Source of the DNA: Helicobacter sp. 13S00401-1
GTDB lineage: Bacteria > Campylobacterota > Campylobacteria > Campylobacterales > Helicobacteraceae
Direction: 5' to 3'
DNA: 64,000 nucleotides
NCBI RefSeq assembly: GCF_002272925.1
Contig: NZ_MLAR01000003.1
Coordinates: 62,001 to 126,000 of the forward strand
Both the position numbers and the translations under genes were made by a program. Position 1 is the first letter of the stretch, and each line of letters begins with the position of its first letter. Of the stretch, positions 26,208 through 35,752 are shown piece by piece. A model generated the notes under the pieces. The model worked only from the letters and a program-made list of their open reading frames with translations, had not been told where the DNA came from and did not search any database.

Positions 26208-28478
26208 TTAAGCGTTTTCTTTCTTAGCTTTTGTGGTTTCTTTTTTCTTTGTGTGAGGAGTTATTTTAAGACCATTTTTATCACAAGTTATCTTTGCTTC
26301 ACCACCATGTTTTAACTCACCAAAGAGTATAAGCATACTAAGTTTAGGCTTGATTTCAGAATCTATTATGCGTCTTATCTCCCTAGCACCAAGAGCATTA
26401 TCAATTGACTTTTGGGCTATGAAAGCACTAGCTTTAGAATCTATTTTTACAGTGATGTTTTTACTTTTTAGGCTAACTGAAAGATCGTGTATATACTTGC
26501 CAACTATCTTTTCATAGTCTTTTTCACCTAAACTATTAAAGTTTACCACCGCATCAAGTCTACCTCTAAACTCTGGTGTAAAGATATCTTTTATAGCCTT
26601 ATCTTCTCTACTTTTAGCATCTAAAAAGCCCATGCTAGCGCTTTCTTTGCTTCCTGCATTACTAGTCATTATTAAGATAACGTTTTTAAAATCAGCCTTA
26701 TTACCCATATTATCAGTTAAAGTCGCGCTATCCATAACTTGAAGCAAGATATTATAGACATCAGGATGAGCTTTTTCTATCTCATCTAGCAATAAAACAC
26801 AGTGTGGATTAGTTCTTATTTTAGTTACTAGCAAACCTCCACTATCATAGCCTACATAACCTGGAGCTGCTCCTATAAGCTTACTAACTGAGATAGATTC
26901 CATATACTCACTCATATCTATGCGTTCAAACTTTATACCTAAGATATTAGCTAGCTCACGGCTTAACTCAGTCTTACCAACCCCACTAGGCCCAGCAAAT
27001 AAAAATGTCGCTATAGGTCTATCTAACTCTCCAAGGCCGGCTTTATTAACTCTTATCTTTGCTACTACCTCATCTATAGCAGCATCTTGAGAAAAGATTC
27101 TATGTTTTAGCTTAGTATCCAAATCTAAAAGCAAGCTATCTTCACTTTTTGAAAGAGTGCTTTTTGGTATGTTGATATTTGCAGAAACTAAGTCTTCTAT
27201 CTGATACTTTGTTATAAGTGTTACTTCATTTTTACCCTTAGACTTAAGCTGAGTTTTAGCACCTACTTCATCTATTAAATCTATAGCCTTATCTGGGAGG
27301 TGCCTATCAAATATATACTTTGAAGATAGCTCAACACTAGCTTGTAAGGCTTCATGATCGTATTTCACATTGTGAAATTTTTCATAAATAGGCGCTATCT
27401 TTTCTAAGATCTTAAGACTATCTTCAGGACTTAATTCATCTATCTTTACTTGTAAAAAGCGACGACTTAGTGCCTTATCTTTTTCAAAAGTAGCCTTGTA
27501 CTCTGCAAAAGTTGTAGCACCTATAACTTTTATAGCCCCACTTGCAAGGCTTGGCTTTAAGATATTACTTACATCTATAGTGCTTCCAGTAGTAGACCCA
27601 GCACCTACCATCATATGAATCTCATCTAAGAATATAATGACATTCTTCCTAGCAGTTAGCTCTTTTAAGATGTTTTGCATCTTAGTTTCAAACTCACCCC
27701 TATATTTAGTACCAGCTACAACTGAGCTTATATCAAGTGAGTAGATGATGGAATCTTTTAGTTTAGGAGGTACTTTTTTATTAACTATAGCTAGGGCTAA
27801 GCCTTCTATGATCGCACTTTTACCAACTCCTGCCTCACCTAAAAGCACAGGGTTGTTTTTCTTTCTTCGGCAAAGGATTTGTATGATCTTTTCTAACTCT
27901 TTGGCCCTTCCTACTAGTGGATCTATCTTACCTTTTTTAGCCTGCTCATTTAGATTGGTTGCAAACTCATCTAAAATAGATTTTTTGGCGTTACGCTTAC
28001 TTTCTTGATGAAGCTGATTAGACATCTGTTTTTCAAGCTGGAACTTAATGACAGCTTTTTTAAGATTAGTTATAGTGATACCTTCCATATTTAAAAGCTT
28101 TACAGAATAAGATATCTTCTCACTCATCATAGCCACTAAAAAGTCTTCTATACCTGCGTTTTCTTGTCCGGCACTTTCTAAGTGATCCATCATATTTGCA
28201 TACACCCTCATTAAAGCTGGTGTATTTTGAAGCTCATGATCATAGTTAAGATTAATAGTGCTTGGAACATACCTTTGAAGATAGCTCTCTATAGCACTAC
28301 TAAGCTTATCTATATCTATATCATCTTTTACAGAAGTAAGTATCTCTACTCCTATATCATGCTTTAAGATAGCGTGAAATACATGCTCTATAGTCAAAAC
28401 ACTATGTCTTAAAACCCCAGCATACTCTATGGCTGCGTTAAATACGTATGATAAAAACTCATCTAATTTATTATTCAT
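26208..28478 (-). CDS. clpA: ClpA AAA+ unfoldase of the ClpAP protease
   Basis: Two-ring ATPase that unfolds substrates for ClpP. The 756 residues match ClpA. The N-domain spans about 1-140. Walker A motifs are LGEAGVGKSA (about 212) and AGPSGVGKTE (about 495), and Walker B motifs are IIFLDEIH and VLLLDEIE. There is no long M-domain coiled coil, which separates it from ClpB. A ClpP-contact loop candidate MGFLD lies near 618. The gene overlaps clpS by 4 bases. Confidence 0.93.
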   Translation of the reverse strand: MNNKLDEFLSYVFNAAIEYAGVLRHSVLTIEHVFHAILKHDIGVEILTSVKDDIDIDKLSSAIESYLQRYVPSTINLNYDHELQNTPALMRVYANMMDHLESAGQENAGIEDFLVAMMSEKISYSVKLLNMEGITITNLKKAVIKFQLEKQMSNQLHQESKRNAKKSILDEFATNLNEQAKKGKIDPLVGRAKELEKIIQILCRRKKNNPVLLGEAGVGKSAIIEGLALAIVNKKVPPKLKDSIIYSLDISSVVAGTKYRGEFETKMQNILKELTARKNVIIFLDEIHMMVGAGSTTGSTIDVSNILKPSLASGAIKVIGATTFAEYKATFEKDKALSRRFLQVKIDELSPEDSLKILEKIAPIYEKFHNVKYDHEALQASVELSSKYIFDRHLPDKAIDLIDEVGAKTQLKSKGKNEVTLITKYQIEDLVSANINIPKSTLSKSEDSLLLDLDTKLKHRIFSQDAAIDEVVAKIRVNKAGLGELDRPIATFLFAGPSGVGKTELSRELANILGIKFERIDMSEYMESISVSKLIGAAPGYVGYDSGGLLVTKIRTNPHCVLLLDEIEKAHPDVYNILLQVMDSATLTDNMGNKADFKNVILIMTSNAGSKESASMGFLDAKSREDKAIKDIFTPEFRGRLDAVVNFNSLGEKDYEKIVGKYIHDLSVSLKSKNITVKIDSKASAFIAQKSIDNALGAREIRRIIDSEIKPKLSMLILFGELKHGGEAKITCDKNGLKITPHTKKKETTKAKKENA

Positions 28479-28786
28479 GATACTTCCCTTATCTCTAACA
28501 CTAAAGGCTCTTTTGCCTCCCTAGCTAGATCTCTTGCAGCTTGCAACTTATACTCAGCTATATCATAAGGATATATGCCACCTATGCCTTCACCCTTTGT
28601 ATGAATGTGCATCATGATGAAGTTTGCCTCAGTCTTATCTTTATCAAATATCATCATAAGCATATTTACCACAAACTCCATAGTAGTATAGTTGTCATTA
28701 AAAATAATAACTGCATAAAGACTTGGCTTTAGAGTTTGTATCTCATTTTCTGTTAAAAGTCCTTCATCTTTTTCATTCTGATTCAT
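28475..28786 (-). CDS. clpS: ClpS adaptor (N-degron), clpA-linked
   Basis: Adaptor that hands N-degron substrates to ClpA. The 103 residues have the ClpS core FNDNYTTMEFVVNML (29-43) and IHTKGEGIGGIYPYDIAE (about 61-78). The binding-pocket His (H62, matching E. coli H66) and Asp31 (E. coli D35) are kept, whereas E. coli Asp36 corresponds to Asn32. The 4-base overlap with clpA shows one translation unit. Confidence 0.93.
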   Translation of the reverse strand: MNQNEKDEGLLTENEIQTLKPSLYAVIIFNDNYTTMEFVVNMLMMIFDKDKTEANFIMMHIHTKGEGIGGIYPYDIAEYKLQAARDLAREAKEPLVLEIREVS

Positions 28787-29033
28787 TCTTACTCCATTTA
28801 TATAATTGTTGCAAGGTTTTTTTACTTCATCAAGGTCAACTTTGATTATACTAAATATGCTTGCATAACTTAGAATCTATTTTGCATAATCTTTGAGCGG
28901 CAATATTTTTACTTAGACAATAATTTAGTTTTTAAAGATATATCAAAAGCTATTTTAGAGATAATAGTATTTAAAAGTTACTGGTAAGAAAGTTACTAGT
29001 TTTAGTACTACAAGATATCAAAAAGGTTTAAAG
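28787..29033. other. gap with divergent promoters of clpS and fliR
   Basis: AT-rich and without a reading frame. On the minus strand TATAAT (plus-strand ATTATA at 28845-28850) is a likely clpS-clpA minus-10. A TTG start with AAAGG 8 bases upstream begins fliR at 29034. No other structure seen. Confidence 0.4.
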
Positions 29034-29804
29034 TTGCTAGAGTTTTTGGGCTTTTTAACGCAAGATAATATAGTCGCCTTCTTATTACTATTATTAAGAT
29101 TTGGCGCCATACTTGCCTTCTTTCCTTTTTTTGACAATCAACTAGTGCCTATAAGTGTTAGAGCTGCCCTGGCCTTTGTGCTAACTGTTACTTTTTTTCC
29201 TTTAGTCCATGTAGTTGTAAGAGTAGATTCTATGAGTGAGTTAATCATGGCTGGCTTTTTTGAGATAGTGCTAGGTTTTATCTGTGGTCTTGCCTTACAG
29301 ATAGTGTTTTCAGCAGTTATCTTTGCTGGAGATATGATTAGCTTTTCTATGGGGTTAACTTTAGCATCTAGCTATGATCCTATGAGTGGAGGCAGCAAAC
29401 CAGTTATAGCTCAAGTTATAATCTTACTTATGACACTTATGGCCTTGCACTTTAATTTTCACTACTTGTTTTTAGATATGATAGCTAGGACTTTAAATAG
29501 CACGCCACTTGGGGGCTTTGTGCTAAGTAATGACATATTAAACTACTTTGTGAAAGCCTTTGGGCATATGTTTGTTTTAGGGTTTATGCTGGCTTTCCCA
29601 GTTTTAGCCATCATCCTTTTTTCAGACATCATATTTGGTATGATAATGAAAACCCACCCGCAATTTAACTTGCTTGTGATTGGCTTTCCAGTAAAGATAG
29701 CCATAGGTTTAGTAGCACTAATAGTTATCATACCTTCTATGGTGGCTATGTTTAAAGATAACTTAGGAGAGGTCTTTAAGGCCTTATGGAAGATACTAAC
29801 TTAA
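29034..29804 (+). CDS. fliR: flagellar export apparatus protein FliR
   Basis: Inner-membrane component of the flagellar type III export gate. The 256 residues are almost all hydrophobic with six or so transmembrane helices; FPFFDNQLVPISVRAALAF (about 31-49) and ISFSMGLTLASSYDPMSGG (about 102-120) are the FliR family patterns. The start is TTG at 29034, supported by AAAAAGG and the lack of an in-frame ATG before the first membrane helix. The next gene follows after 10 bases. Confidence 0.93.
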   Translation: MLEFLGFLTQDNIVAFLLLLLRFGAILAFFPFFDNQLVPISVRAALAFVLTVTFFPLVHVVVRVDSMSELIMAGFFEIVLGFICGLALQIVFSAVIFAGDMISFSMGLTLASSYDPMSGGSKPVIAQVIILLMTLMALHFNFHYLFLDMIARTLNSTPLGGFVLSNDILNYFVKAFGHMFVLGFMLAFPVLAIILFSDIIFGMIMKTHPQFNLLVIGFPVKIAIGLVALIVIIPSMVAMFKDNLGEVFKALWKILT

Positions 29805-29814
29805 GAAGTAGATA

Positions 29815-30165
29815 ATGAGTGACTTTGAAATAACTGGCAGTTTAGATTCTAAGACTTTAAATATAGAGTGCCATGGAGTGATAGAAAGCTATGAGGACTT
29901 TAAAGACTTTAAAGCAAGCCTTTTTAGTATAGCTAAATCTGACCCCATCTCCCATATGAGCAACCCAACCTTTAATATTCTAAACATTATGTTTATAGAA
30001 AGCTACCCAATATCCGATAATGTCTTTGGTTTCTTACTAAAACTAAGGATTAGAGATAAAATAGAGGTGAATTTTATGACTGATGATAATCGAGTTTTGA
30101 ATTCAAGTGTACATATACATTTAGACGAAAAGTTAAATATGAAACTTTTTTACACAAACAAATAA
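29815..30165 (+). CDS. small cytosolic protein of unknown function
   Basis: A 116-residue soluble protein with no signal or membrane segment. DPISHMSNPTFNILNIMFIE (about 43-62) followed by IRDKIEVNFMTDD reads as a mixed alpha/beta, perhaps STAS-like fold, but this is weak. It is between fliR and aspB with short gaps (10 and 15 bases), so it is in the same transcript. Function unknown. Confidence 0.6.
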   Translation: MSDFEITGSLDSKTLNIECHGVIESYEDFKDFKASLFSIAKSDPISHMSNPTFNILNIMFIESYPISDNVFGFLLKLRIRDKIEVNFMTDDNRVLNSSVHIHLDEKLNMKLFYTNK

Positions 30166-30180
30166 ACATGGAGTTAAATA

Positions 30181-31350
30181 ATGCAATATTCTAAAAAGAT
30201 ACTAGGACTACACGAATCTGCAACCATAGCTGTTGCAACCTTAGCTAAAAAGCTAAAAGCAGAAGGTAGAGATATCTTAAGCTTTTCTGCTGGTGAGCCT
30301 GACTTTGATACACCTCAAGCTATAAAAGATGAGGCAGTTAGAGCTTTAAATCTAGGCTTTACTAAATATACACCAGTAGCTGGAATCCCTGAGCTACTAG
30401 ATGCCATAAAAGACAAACTTAAAAGAGATAATAATCTAGAATATGAAAGAGATGAGATAATAGTAAGTAATGGTGCTAAACAAAGTCTTTTTAACACCTT
30501 TCAAGCACTGATTAATGATGGTGATGAAGTCTTAATCCCCACTCCTTACTGGGTGACTTACCCTGAGCTTGTAAGCTATAGTGGTGGAAAACCAGTTTTT
30601 GTGCCAACCAAGCAAGAATACAACTTCAAAGCAAGTGCACTAGACTTTGAAAAATACATCACTCCAAAAACTAAAGCCATAGTACTAACTAGTCCTAATA
30701 ATCCAACTGGCATGGTCTATGATAAAGAAGAACTACTAGATATAGCAAAGATGGCTGTAAAGCACAAACTTTGGGTTATAAGTGATGAGATGTATGAAAA
30801 GCTAGTTTATGGGGATGTTAAGTTTTGTAGTATAGGCTCACTAGGCGAAGATATACTAAAACAAACTGTAACTATTAATGGCCTTAGTAAGTCTGTAGCT
30901 ATGACTGGCTGGCGCATGGGCTATGCTGCTTCTAAGGATAAAACACTAATTAAACTAATGACTAATCTTCAATCTCAGTGCACTTCAAATATAAACTCTA
31001 TAACACAAAAAGCTTCTATAGTAGCTTTAAGTTTGAAATCTGAAGTAGAACAAATGAGAGAAGCCTTTGAAGCTAGGAGAGATGAGGCCTGTGCTATCAT
31101 AAAAAGAATCTCAGGTATAAGCGTTTTAAAACCAGATGGCGCTTTTTATCTTTTCATAGATATATCAAAAGTTAAAGGTTTTAATGGCGATAGTATGGAG
31201 TTTTGCAAAGAGCTACTAAACAAGCAAGGTGTAGCACTAGTACCAGGTGTAGCCTTTGGTATGGATGGATTTGTAAGGATGAGCTTTGCTTGTAGTATAG
31301 AAGATATAAGAGAAGGTATAGCCAGGATAGAAGCTTTTATAAAATCTTAA
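30181..31350 (+). CDS. aspB: aspartate aminotransferase (class I)
   Basis: PLP-dependent transamination of aspartate and 2-oxoglutarate. The 389 residues have NGAKQSLFNTFQALINDGDE (about 96-115), the SPNNPTGMV motif (about 174) and the PLP lysine in INGLSKSVAMTGWRMGY (about 232-248). This is the AspAT subgroup found across the phylum. It follows the small gene within 15 bases, and the nitroreductase gene begins 5 bases later. Confidence 0.93.
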   Translation: MQYSKKILGLHESATIAVATLAKKLKAEGRDILSFSAGEPDFDTPQAIKDEAVRALNLGFTKYTPVAGIPELLDAIKDKLKRDNNLEYERDEIIVSNGAKQSLFNTFQALINDGDEVLIPTPYWVTYPELVSYSGGKPVFVPTKQEYNFKASALDFEKYITPKTKAIVLTSPNNPTGMVYDKEELLDIAKMAVKHKLWVISDEMYEKLVYGDVKFCSIGSLGEDILKQTVTINGLSKSVAMTGWRMGYAASKDKTLIKLMTNLQSQCTSNINSITQKASIVALSLKSEVEQMREAFEARRDEACAIIKRISGISVLKPDGAFYLFIDISKVKGFNGDSMEFCKELLNKQGVALVPGVAFGMDGFVRMSFACSIEDIREGIARIEAFIKS

Positions 31351-31355
31351 AGGAT

Positions 31356-31988
31356 ATGAAAGATATGACTTATCAAGAGATAATGGATAAAAGATACTCA
31401 TGCCGAAGCTTTGATCCTGCAAGAGAGATAAGTGACCTTGATTTAAAAGAGATTCTAGAAGCTGGACGTAAAAGTCCAAGCTCTAGAGGAGTAGAACCAT
31501 GGATGTTTTATGTTATAGAATCTAAAAAGCTTCAAGATGAGCTTTCATTTATCTGTAATAATCAAGCACAAGTTAGGGAGTGTTCTAAGCTAGTAGTAGT
31601 GCTAGCTAAGATTGATGGCTTACGTCCAGGACGCCCTTACTCAGACATGTTGGCAAACAGAAGACATGATAAGAGTAAAGAGCAAAAAGATGAGTATAAA
31701 AAGTGGTATCAAGCTAGGTTTTCTAACCTAATCGATAAGGAGCTTTATGAGTACTCTTCGTTGCAATGCTATATAGCAAGTACTAATATGATAAACATGG
31801 CAACTAGCCTAAATATACAAAGCTGCATCATCGCAGGATTTGATAAAAAAGGCTTAGAATCTAAACTTTTTCTAGATACTTTAAATCTCCAAATAAGCCT
31901 AGTTTTATGTTTTGGCTATGAACTAGTGCCTAGTGAAAAACAAAAGCTTAGAAGAAGTTTTGAAGACGTAGTGAAGTTTATCTACTAG
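31356..31988 (+). CDS. rdxA: RdxA-like oxygen-insensitive nitroreductase
   Basis: FMN flavoprotein of the nitroreductase family, 210 residues, the same length as RdxA of H. pylori. DKRYSCRSFDPAREIS (about 10-25), ARKSPSSRGVEPWMFYV-like sequence near 37-52 and NIQSCIIAGFD (about 153) are family landmarks. RdxA in H. pylori activates nitroimidazoles; orthology here is inferred. Two ATGs (31356 and 31362) are possible; the AAAGG lies 2 and 8 bases away, so the second is better placed. Confidence 0.8.
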   Translation: MKDMTYQEIMDKRYSCRSFDPAREISDLDLKEILEAGRKSPSSRGVEPWMFYVIESKKLQDELSFICNNQAQVRECSKLVVVLAKIDGLRPGRPYSDMLANRRHDKSKEQKDEYKKWYQARFSNLIDKELYEYSSLQCYIASTNMINMATSLNIQSCIIAGFDKKGLESKLFLDTLNLQISLVLCFGYELVPSEKQKLRRSFEDVVKFIY

Positions 31989-32020
31989 AGGTAGTAGACT
32001 TTTAAGAAAGATTAGGGGAT

Positions 32021-32048
32021 AAAAGTAGACTTTTAAGATTCTACTTTT
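32021..32048. terminator. hairpin between rdxA and cfa
   Basis: AAAAGTAGA (32021-32029) pairs with TCTACTTTT (32040-32048) around a 10-base loop in a convergent gap. The right arm overlaps an AGATTCT motif, and both ends are A/T runs, so it can stop both strands. Confidence 0.6.
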
Positions 32049-32139
32049 CCCTATATCGCCTAAGCCCCAAGCTTTAATATAAAACTTAAAAAGCAAGTTT
32101 TAACTAAGACTGCTTAAGCAAACAATCTTAGAAAATGTT

Positions 32140-33342
32140 TTAATGCTTATAGATATACTCTTTAGTTAAAGGCGCGTTATTATTGAAGTGTTTGGTATAG
32201 AAAAGCTGATAGATATTAACTGAGTTTACTCTAAATGCAGACGCACAAGAATCTAAATAAAGCCTCCACATCCTTATAAAGCGCTCATCATACATCTTTC
32301 TCACTTCATCAATATGTGCTTCAAAGTTCTCACTCCATTTATCAAGTGTCATAGCATAGTGTATACGTAAACTTTCAGCCATACCTAATTCAAACTCTAA
32401 ATCAGTGCTTGCATAAATAACCTCTCTTAAAGTAGGTATATAACCACCTGGGAAGATATACTTATCTATAAAGGCGTTAGTATTGCCTTCAAACTCACAA
32501 AGTATGGAGTGAAGTAAAAAGTTTCCGCCCTCTTTTAAGATAGATTTAACTTTAGAAAGATAGTAGCTAATATTAGCCTTGCCAACGTGTTCAAACATAC
32601 CTACACTAACTATCTTATCAAGTGGTTTATCTAGTCCTAAAGCTTCTAAAGAAAGGTCTTGATAGTTTAAAAGTTTAATAGTTACTAAGTCTTCTAACCC
32701 TTCTTCTTTTACTCTATTAGTTGCAAACTTAAACTGCTCTTCGCTAATAGTATTACCAAAAACTCTAACCCCATACTTTTTAGCAGCACTTATAGCCAGA
32801 TAGCCCCAACCACAGCCTATATCAAGTAAAGTTTCACCCTTTTGAAGATTTAGCTTTGCTAAAGTATGTTCTATCTTTTGAAGCTGGGCTTGTTCTAAAG
32901 AATCTTCTTTAGTTTTAAAGTAAGCACATGAATAACTCATAGTACTATCAAGCCAAAGTTTATAAAAGTCATTACCTATATCATAGTGACTTTTAATGTT
33001 CTTTTTTTCTATGTCAGTAGTTTTTGGAGGCTTGATATCTTTTACTTTATTAGTATATTTTTTAATAGAGTTTTTATGAAGTAGTAAGATAGCACTATCA
33101 AAGTCTCCTTCTATCTCTATAAAGCCATCCATATAAAGCTCACCAAAGATAAGTGAAGCATCCATAGTCCCGCCGGTTAAGACTTTAGAAGTAGGAGTTT
33201 TTGTAAAAACTATCTTAAATTTTGGTTCACCCTCTCCTTTTTTTATAACACCCTTATCCCAAAGGACTAGTTCAAAACTGATGCTTGGATCTACCTCATG
33301 TAATTTAGAAGCAACTTTTTTTAATACGACTTGTGCTAGCAT
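32140..33342 (-). CDS. cfa: cyclopropane fatty acid synthase
   Basis: Adds a methylene group from S-adenosylmethionine to unsaturated acyl chains of membrane phospholipids. The 400 residues match the family. The SAM site is LLDIGCGWGYLAISAA (about 172-187), preceded by SHYDIGNDFYKLWLDSTMSY (about 118-137). SVGMFEHVGKANI and the C-terminal RMWRLYLDSCASAFR are also typical. It is convergent with rdxA. A 95-base gap separates it from the upstream membrane-protein gene. Confidence 0.95.
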   Translation of the reverse strand: MLAQVVLKKVASKLHEVDPSISFELVLWDKGVIKKGEGEPKFKIVFTKTPTSKVLTGGTMDASLIFGELYMDGFIEIEGDFDSAILLLHKNSIKKYTNKVKDIKPPKTTDIEKKNIKSHYDIGNDFYKLWLDSTMSYSCAYFKTKEDSLEQAQLQKIEHTLAKLNLQKGETLLDIGCGWGYLAISAAKKYGVRVFGNTISEEQFKFATNRVKEEGLEDLVTIKLLNYQDLSLEALGLDKPLDKIVSVGMFEHVGKANISYYLSKVKSILKEGGNFLLHSILCEFEGNTNAFIDKYIFPGGYIPTLREVIYASTDLEFELGMAESLRIHYAMTLDKWSENFEAHIDEVRKMYDERFIRMWRLYLDSCASAFRVNSVNIYQLFYTKHFNNNAPLTKEYIYKH

Positions 33343-33437
33343 TAACTAACCTCCTTAAAGTTATGAAATATTTTATAGGTTCTACTAGGAAACAAAAACA
33401 AGCATTATAGACTAATAAAGTCTTTGTAATGCAAAGC

Positions 33438-33977
33438 TTAAACACACCCTAGCTTCCTTTTCTTAGGTCTTTTTTCAGCAACTTTATTAGACGCTAGTAC
33501 AAAAACCCTAGCTATAAAAGCCACTATTAAAGTAACTAGCAAGACTTTGAAAACCACCTCACTTTGCTTATGTATTAGATTAAAATCAACCCCTGCTGTA
33601 ACGCTTGCTCCTTCATTTTGCATGGTCACTATTTTATTTATATAGTAGAAGGTAAAAAGAAACATTAATATGGCATTTAAGATTCCTAAAAGCCAAAGCA
33701 AAAAACCACTTTTTTGTAGTTTAAATGAGAGACTTTCATAAACTAAGATGATGATGGCTGAGATATTTAGTATATAACCAAAACGTTCAAAAATCTTAGT
33801 CATGATGATACCCTCATCAAAGCGAGTAAGTATGCTGTTTGAAAGATCATTAATCCGCAAAATCGCATTACTATCAAAGATGGTAGCTGCACTTATAGCA
33901 CATAAGACTATCCCCCCTATGCAAAGTCCTAGCACTATTAGATATATGCTACCTGTTATCTTTTCTACTAAACGCAT
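33438..33977 (-). CDS. DUF4149-like integral membrane protein
   Basis: A 179-residue protein with four hydrophobic segments (about 10-32, 67-83, 91-113 and 141-165) and a basic C-terminal tail. The pattern resembles the DUF4149 / TMEM205-like family. No function is known. It follows the DUF493 gene by 29 bases on the same strand. Confidence 0.65.
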   Translation of the reverse strand: MRLVEKITGSIYLIVLGLCIGGIVLCAISAATIFDSNAILRINDLSNSILTRFDEGIIMTKIFERFGYILNISAIIILVYESLSFKLQKSGFLLWLLGILNAILMFLFTFYYINKIVTMQNEGASVTAGVDFNLIHKQSEVVFKVLLVTLIVAFIARVFVLASNKVAEKRPKKRKLGCV

Positions 33978-34006
33978 AGCCTTCCTTAAATCTTATTTAT
34001 CATCCA

Positions 34007-34255
34007 TTATATGACTAAATGGACCTCTTTTAAACTTCTTAATTTAGTAAACATAGAGTTTCTTTCTTCTTCATTTTCTACATGCAAGCTTGTGTCTATG
34101 ACTGTATACTTGCCATTTTTTGACTGCCTATCACTACTTAGAATCTTTATCTCACTACTTAGATTTGCTATCTCTTTTAATACATAGTCTTTATCACTAG
34201 TAAATATTTTATATTCCCAAACGCAAGGATACTCTATCTTTTTTTCGTCATTCAT
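34007..34255 (-). CDS. DUF493 family protein (HP0495/YbeD-like)
   Basis: An 82-residue alpha/beta protein. YPCVWEYKIFTSDKDYVLKE (about 9-28) and the spaced SKNGKYTVIDTSLHVENEEER (about 45-65) are the DUF493 pattern, with the ferredoxin-like fold known for HP0495 and YbeD. Its role is unclear. It overlaps the start of the upstream cytochrome gene's end by 8 bases, showing tight coupling. Confidence 0.8.
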   Translation of the reverse strand: MNDEKKIEYPCVWEYKIFTSDKDYVLKEIANLSSEIKILSSDRQSKNGKYTVIDTSLHVENEEERNSMFTKLRSLKEVHLVI

Positions 34256-34601
34256 TATCTTGCCCCTTGTTTATATATACATAAATGGCATGGATTTCTT
34301 CATCGGTTAGATAGTACTTTGGCATAACACCTTTACCATTCATAACACCTTCTTTAAAGCCTTCATAGTCAAGATTTGTTATATCTGGCGCTGTTATCTC
34401 TTTAACTTTGCCAGACCTAGTTGTATACTTTGCGATAAATGAGCCCTTGCCATCATCTCCATGGCACTTTATGCAAGCTATGCCACGGGGGTCTAGATAA
34501 AGTTGCCTTCCATACTCTTTATCTGTTAAAAAGTCCTGTCCAAAAGCTACGCTAGAAGCTAGCAAACAAGACATAAAAAATACAAAAACAACCTTATACA
34601 A
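34248..34601 (-). CDS. periplasmic monoheme cytochrome c
   Basis: A 117-residue protein with an N-terminal signal peptide (about 1-21, ending SVAFG) and a single heme site CIKCH near residue 38. The axial Met is probably in the C-terminal KGVMPKYYLTDEEIHAIYVYI (Met about 91). This is the short class I cytochrome type used as electron carrier or oxidase-associated subunit. Its exact partner cannot be read from the locus. Confidence 0.88.
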   Translation of the reverse strand: MYKVVFVFFMSCLLASSVAFGQDFLTDKEYGRQLYLDPRGIACIKCHGDDGKGSFIAKYTTRSGKVKEITAPDITNLDYEGFKEGVMNGKGVMPKYYLTDEEIHAIYVYINKGQDNE

Positions 34602-34660
34602 CTTTATAGCCTTTGTAAAAAAAGTATATTATACGGAATCTATTTGCAAAAGGATTTAAT

Positions 34661-35533
34661 ATGATCTTATTAGATGGTAAAAAACTTTCACTTAAGCTTC
34701 AAGATGACATAACAAAAGATGTAGCCCTCTTAGCTAAAGAGCATATCTTCCCAAGTTTAGCCGTCATCTTAGTTGGTGAAGACCCAGCTAGTCAAACCTA
34801 TGTCAACATGAAGTCACGCGCTTGTCAAAAAGTAGGTATAACTTCTATAACTTACAAAATGCCCGCAAAAACTACTCAAGCTGACTTATTATGCATGGTT
34901 GAAAACCTAAACTTAAACCCTCTAATAGATGGAATCTTAATCCAACTTCCCCTCCCTAGTCACATCAATGCAGATTCTGTGCTTAATGCTATCACTCCTT
35001 CAAAAGACGTAGATGGCTTCCATCCTATTAACAGCGGGAAACTTACTTCTAAGCTAGATGGCTTTGTGCCAGCTACTCCACTAGGAGTTATGGAGCTACT
35101 AAAGTACTATAACATTGATATAAAAAGTAAGGATGTGACCATAGTTGGTGAAAGCACTATAGTAGGTCGCCCACTAGCCATGCTTATGTTAAATGCTGGT
35201 GCAACAGTTAGCATAGCCCATAAGTTCACTAAAGACTTAAGCTTTTTCACACGCAAGGCTGATATCTTGTGCGTTGCTACTGGCAAAGTAGGCTTAATCA
35301 CTAAAGACATGGTAAAAGAAGGTGCTGTAGTTATAGATATAGGCATAACTAGACTAGAAGATGGAAGTCTTAAAGGCGATGTAGACTTTGAAAGTGTCGC
35401 ACCAAAGTGTAGTTATATAACTCCTGTTCCTGGTGGTGTAGGTCCTATGACCATATCATCTTTACTTTTAAACACAGTAAAAAGCGCTAAAAAACGAGCA
35501 AGCAACCTAGCTAAAGCCTTAAAAGAAAAGTAG
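34661..35533 (+). CDS. folD: bifunctional methylenetetrahydrofolate dehydrogenase / cyclohydrolase
   Basis: Interconverts 5,10-methylene- and 10-formyl-THF. The 290 residues carry VGEDPASQTYVNMKSRAC (about 38-55, with catalytic Lys nearby), QLPLPSHINADSVLNAITPS (about 99-118), VGESTIVGRPLAMLML (about 162-177) and PVPGGVGPMT (about 258). A long motif-based hairpin follows the stop. The ATG is preceded by AAAAGG. Confidence 0.96.
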   Translation: MILLDGKKLSLKLQDDITKDVALLAKEHIFPSLAVILVGEDPASQTYVNMKSRACQKVGITSITYKMPAKTTQADLLCMVENLNLNPLIDGILIQLPLPSHINADSVLNAITPSKDVDGFHPINSGKLTSKLDGFVPATPLGVMELLKYYNIDIKSKDVTIVGESTIVGRPLAMLMLNAGATVSIAHKFTKDLSFFTRKADILCVATGKVGLITKDMVKEGAVVIDIGITRLEDGSLKGDVDFESVAPKCSYITPVPGGVGPMTISSLLLNTVKSAKKRASNLAKALKEK

Positions 35534-35554
35534 ATATTTCTAAAGATAAGCAAG

Positions 35555-35589
35555 GATAAAAGAATCTTAAAGTTTAAGATTCTTTTATC
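35555..35589. terminator. long perfect hairpin after folD, arms built from the AGAWTCT motif
   Basis: GATAAAAGAATCTTAA (35555-35570), loop AGT, TTAAGATTCTTTTATC (35574-35589): a perfect 16-bp stem. Each arm contains AGAATCT or AGATTCT. It begins 21 bases after the folD stop and is followed by TTTATAAA. Confidence 0.75.
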
Positions 35590-35752
35590 TTTATAAACTC
35601 CTCCTTTAAACCTCTAACCACCTATAAACCCCTTTTAAGAACTATAAATAAGAAATAATTAGTAAATATAAAGTTAATTCTTTATAAACTACCCCCGCGC
35701 AATGTTATTATTAAACATAAAGAAAACTTAACACAATCCAAAAGGGAGTATT

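Noticed and set aside
26208-28478. ClpB or ClpC identity for this ATPase
   Set aside because: It has no M-domain coiled coil, is 756 residues long and overlaps clpS, all pointing to ClpA.
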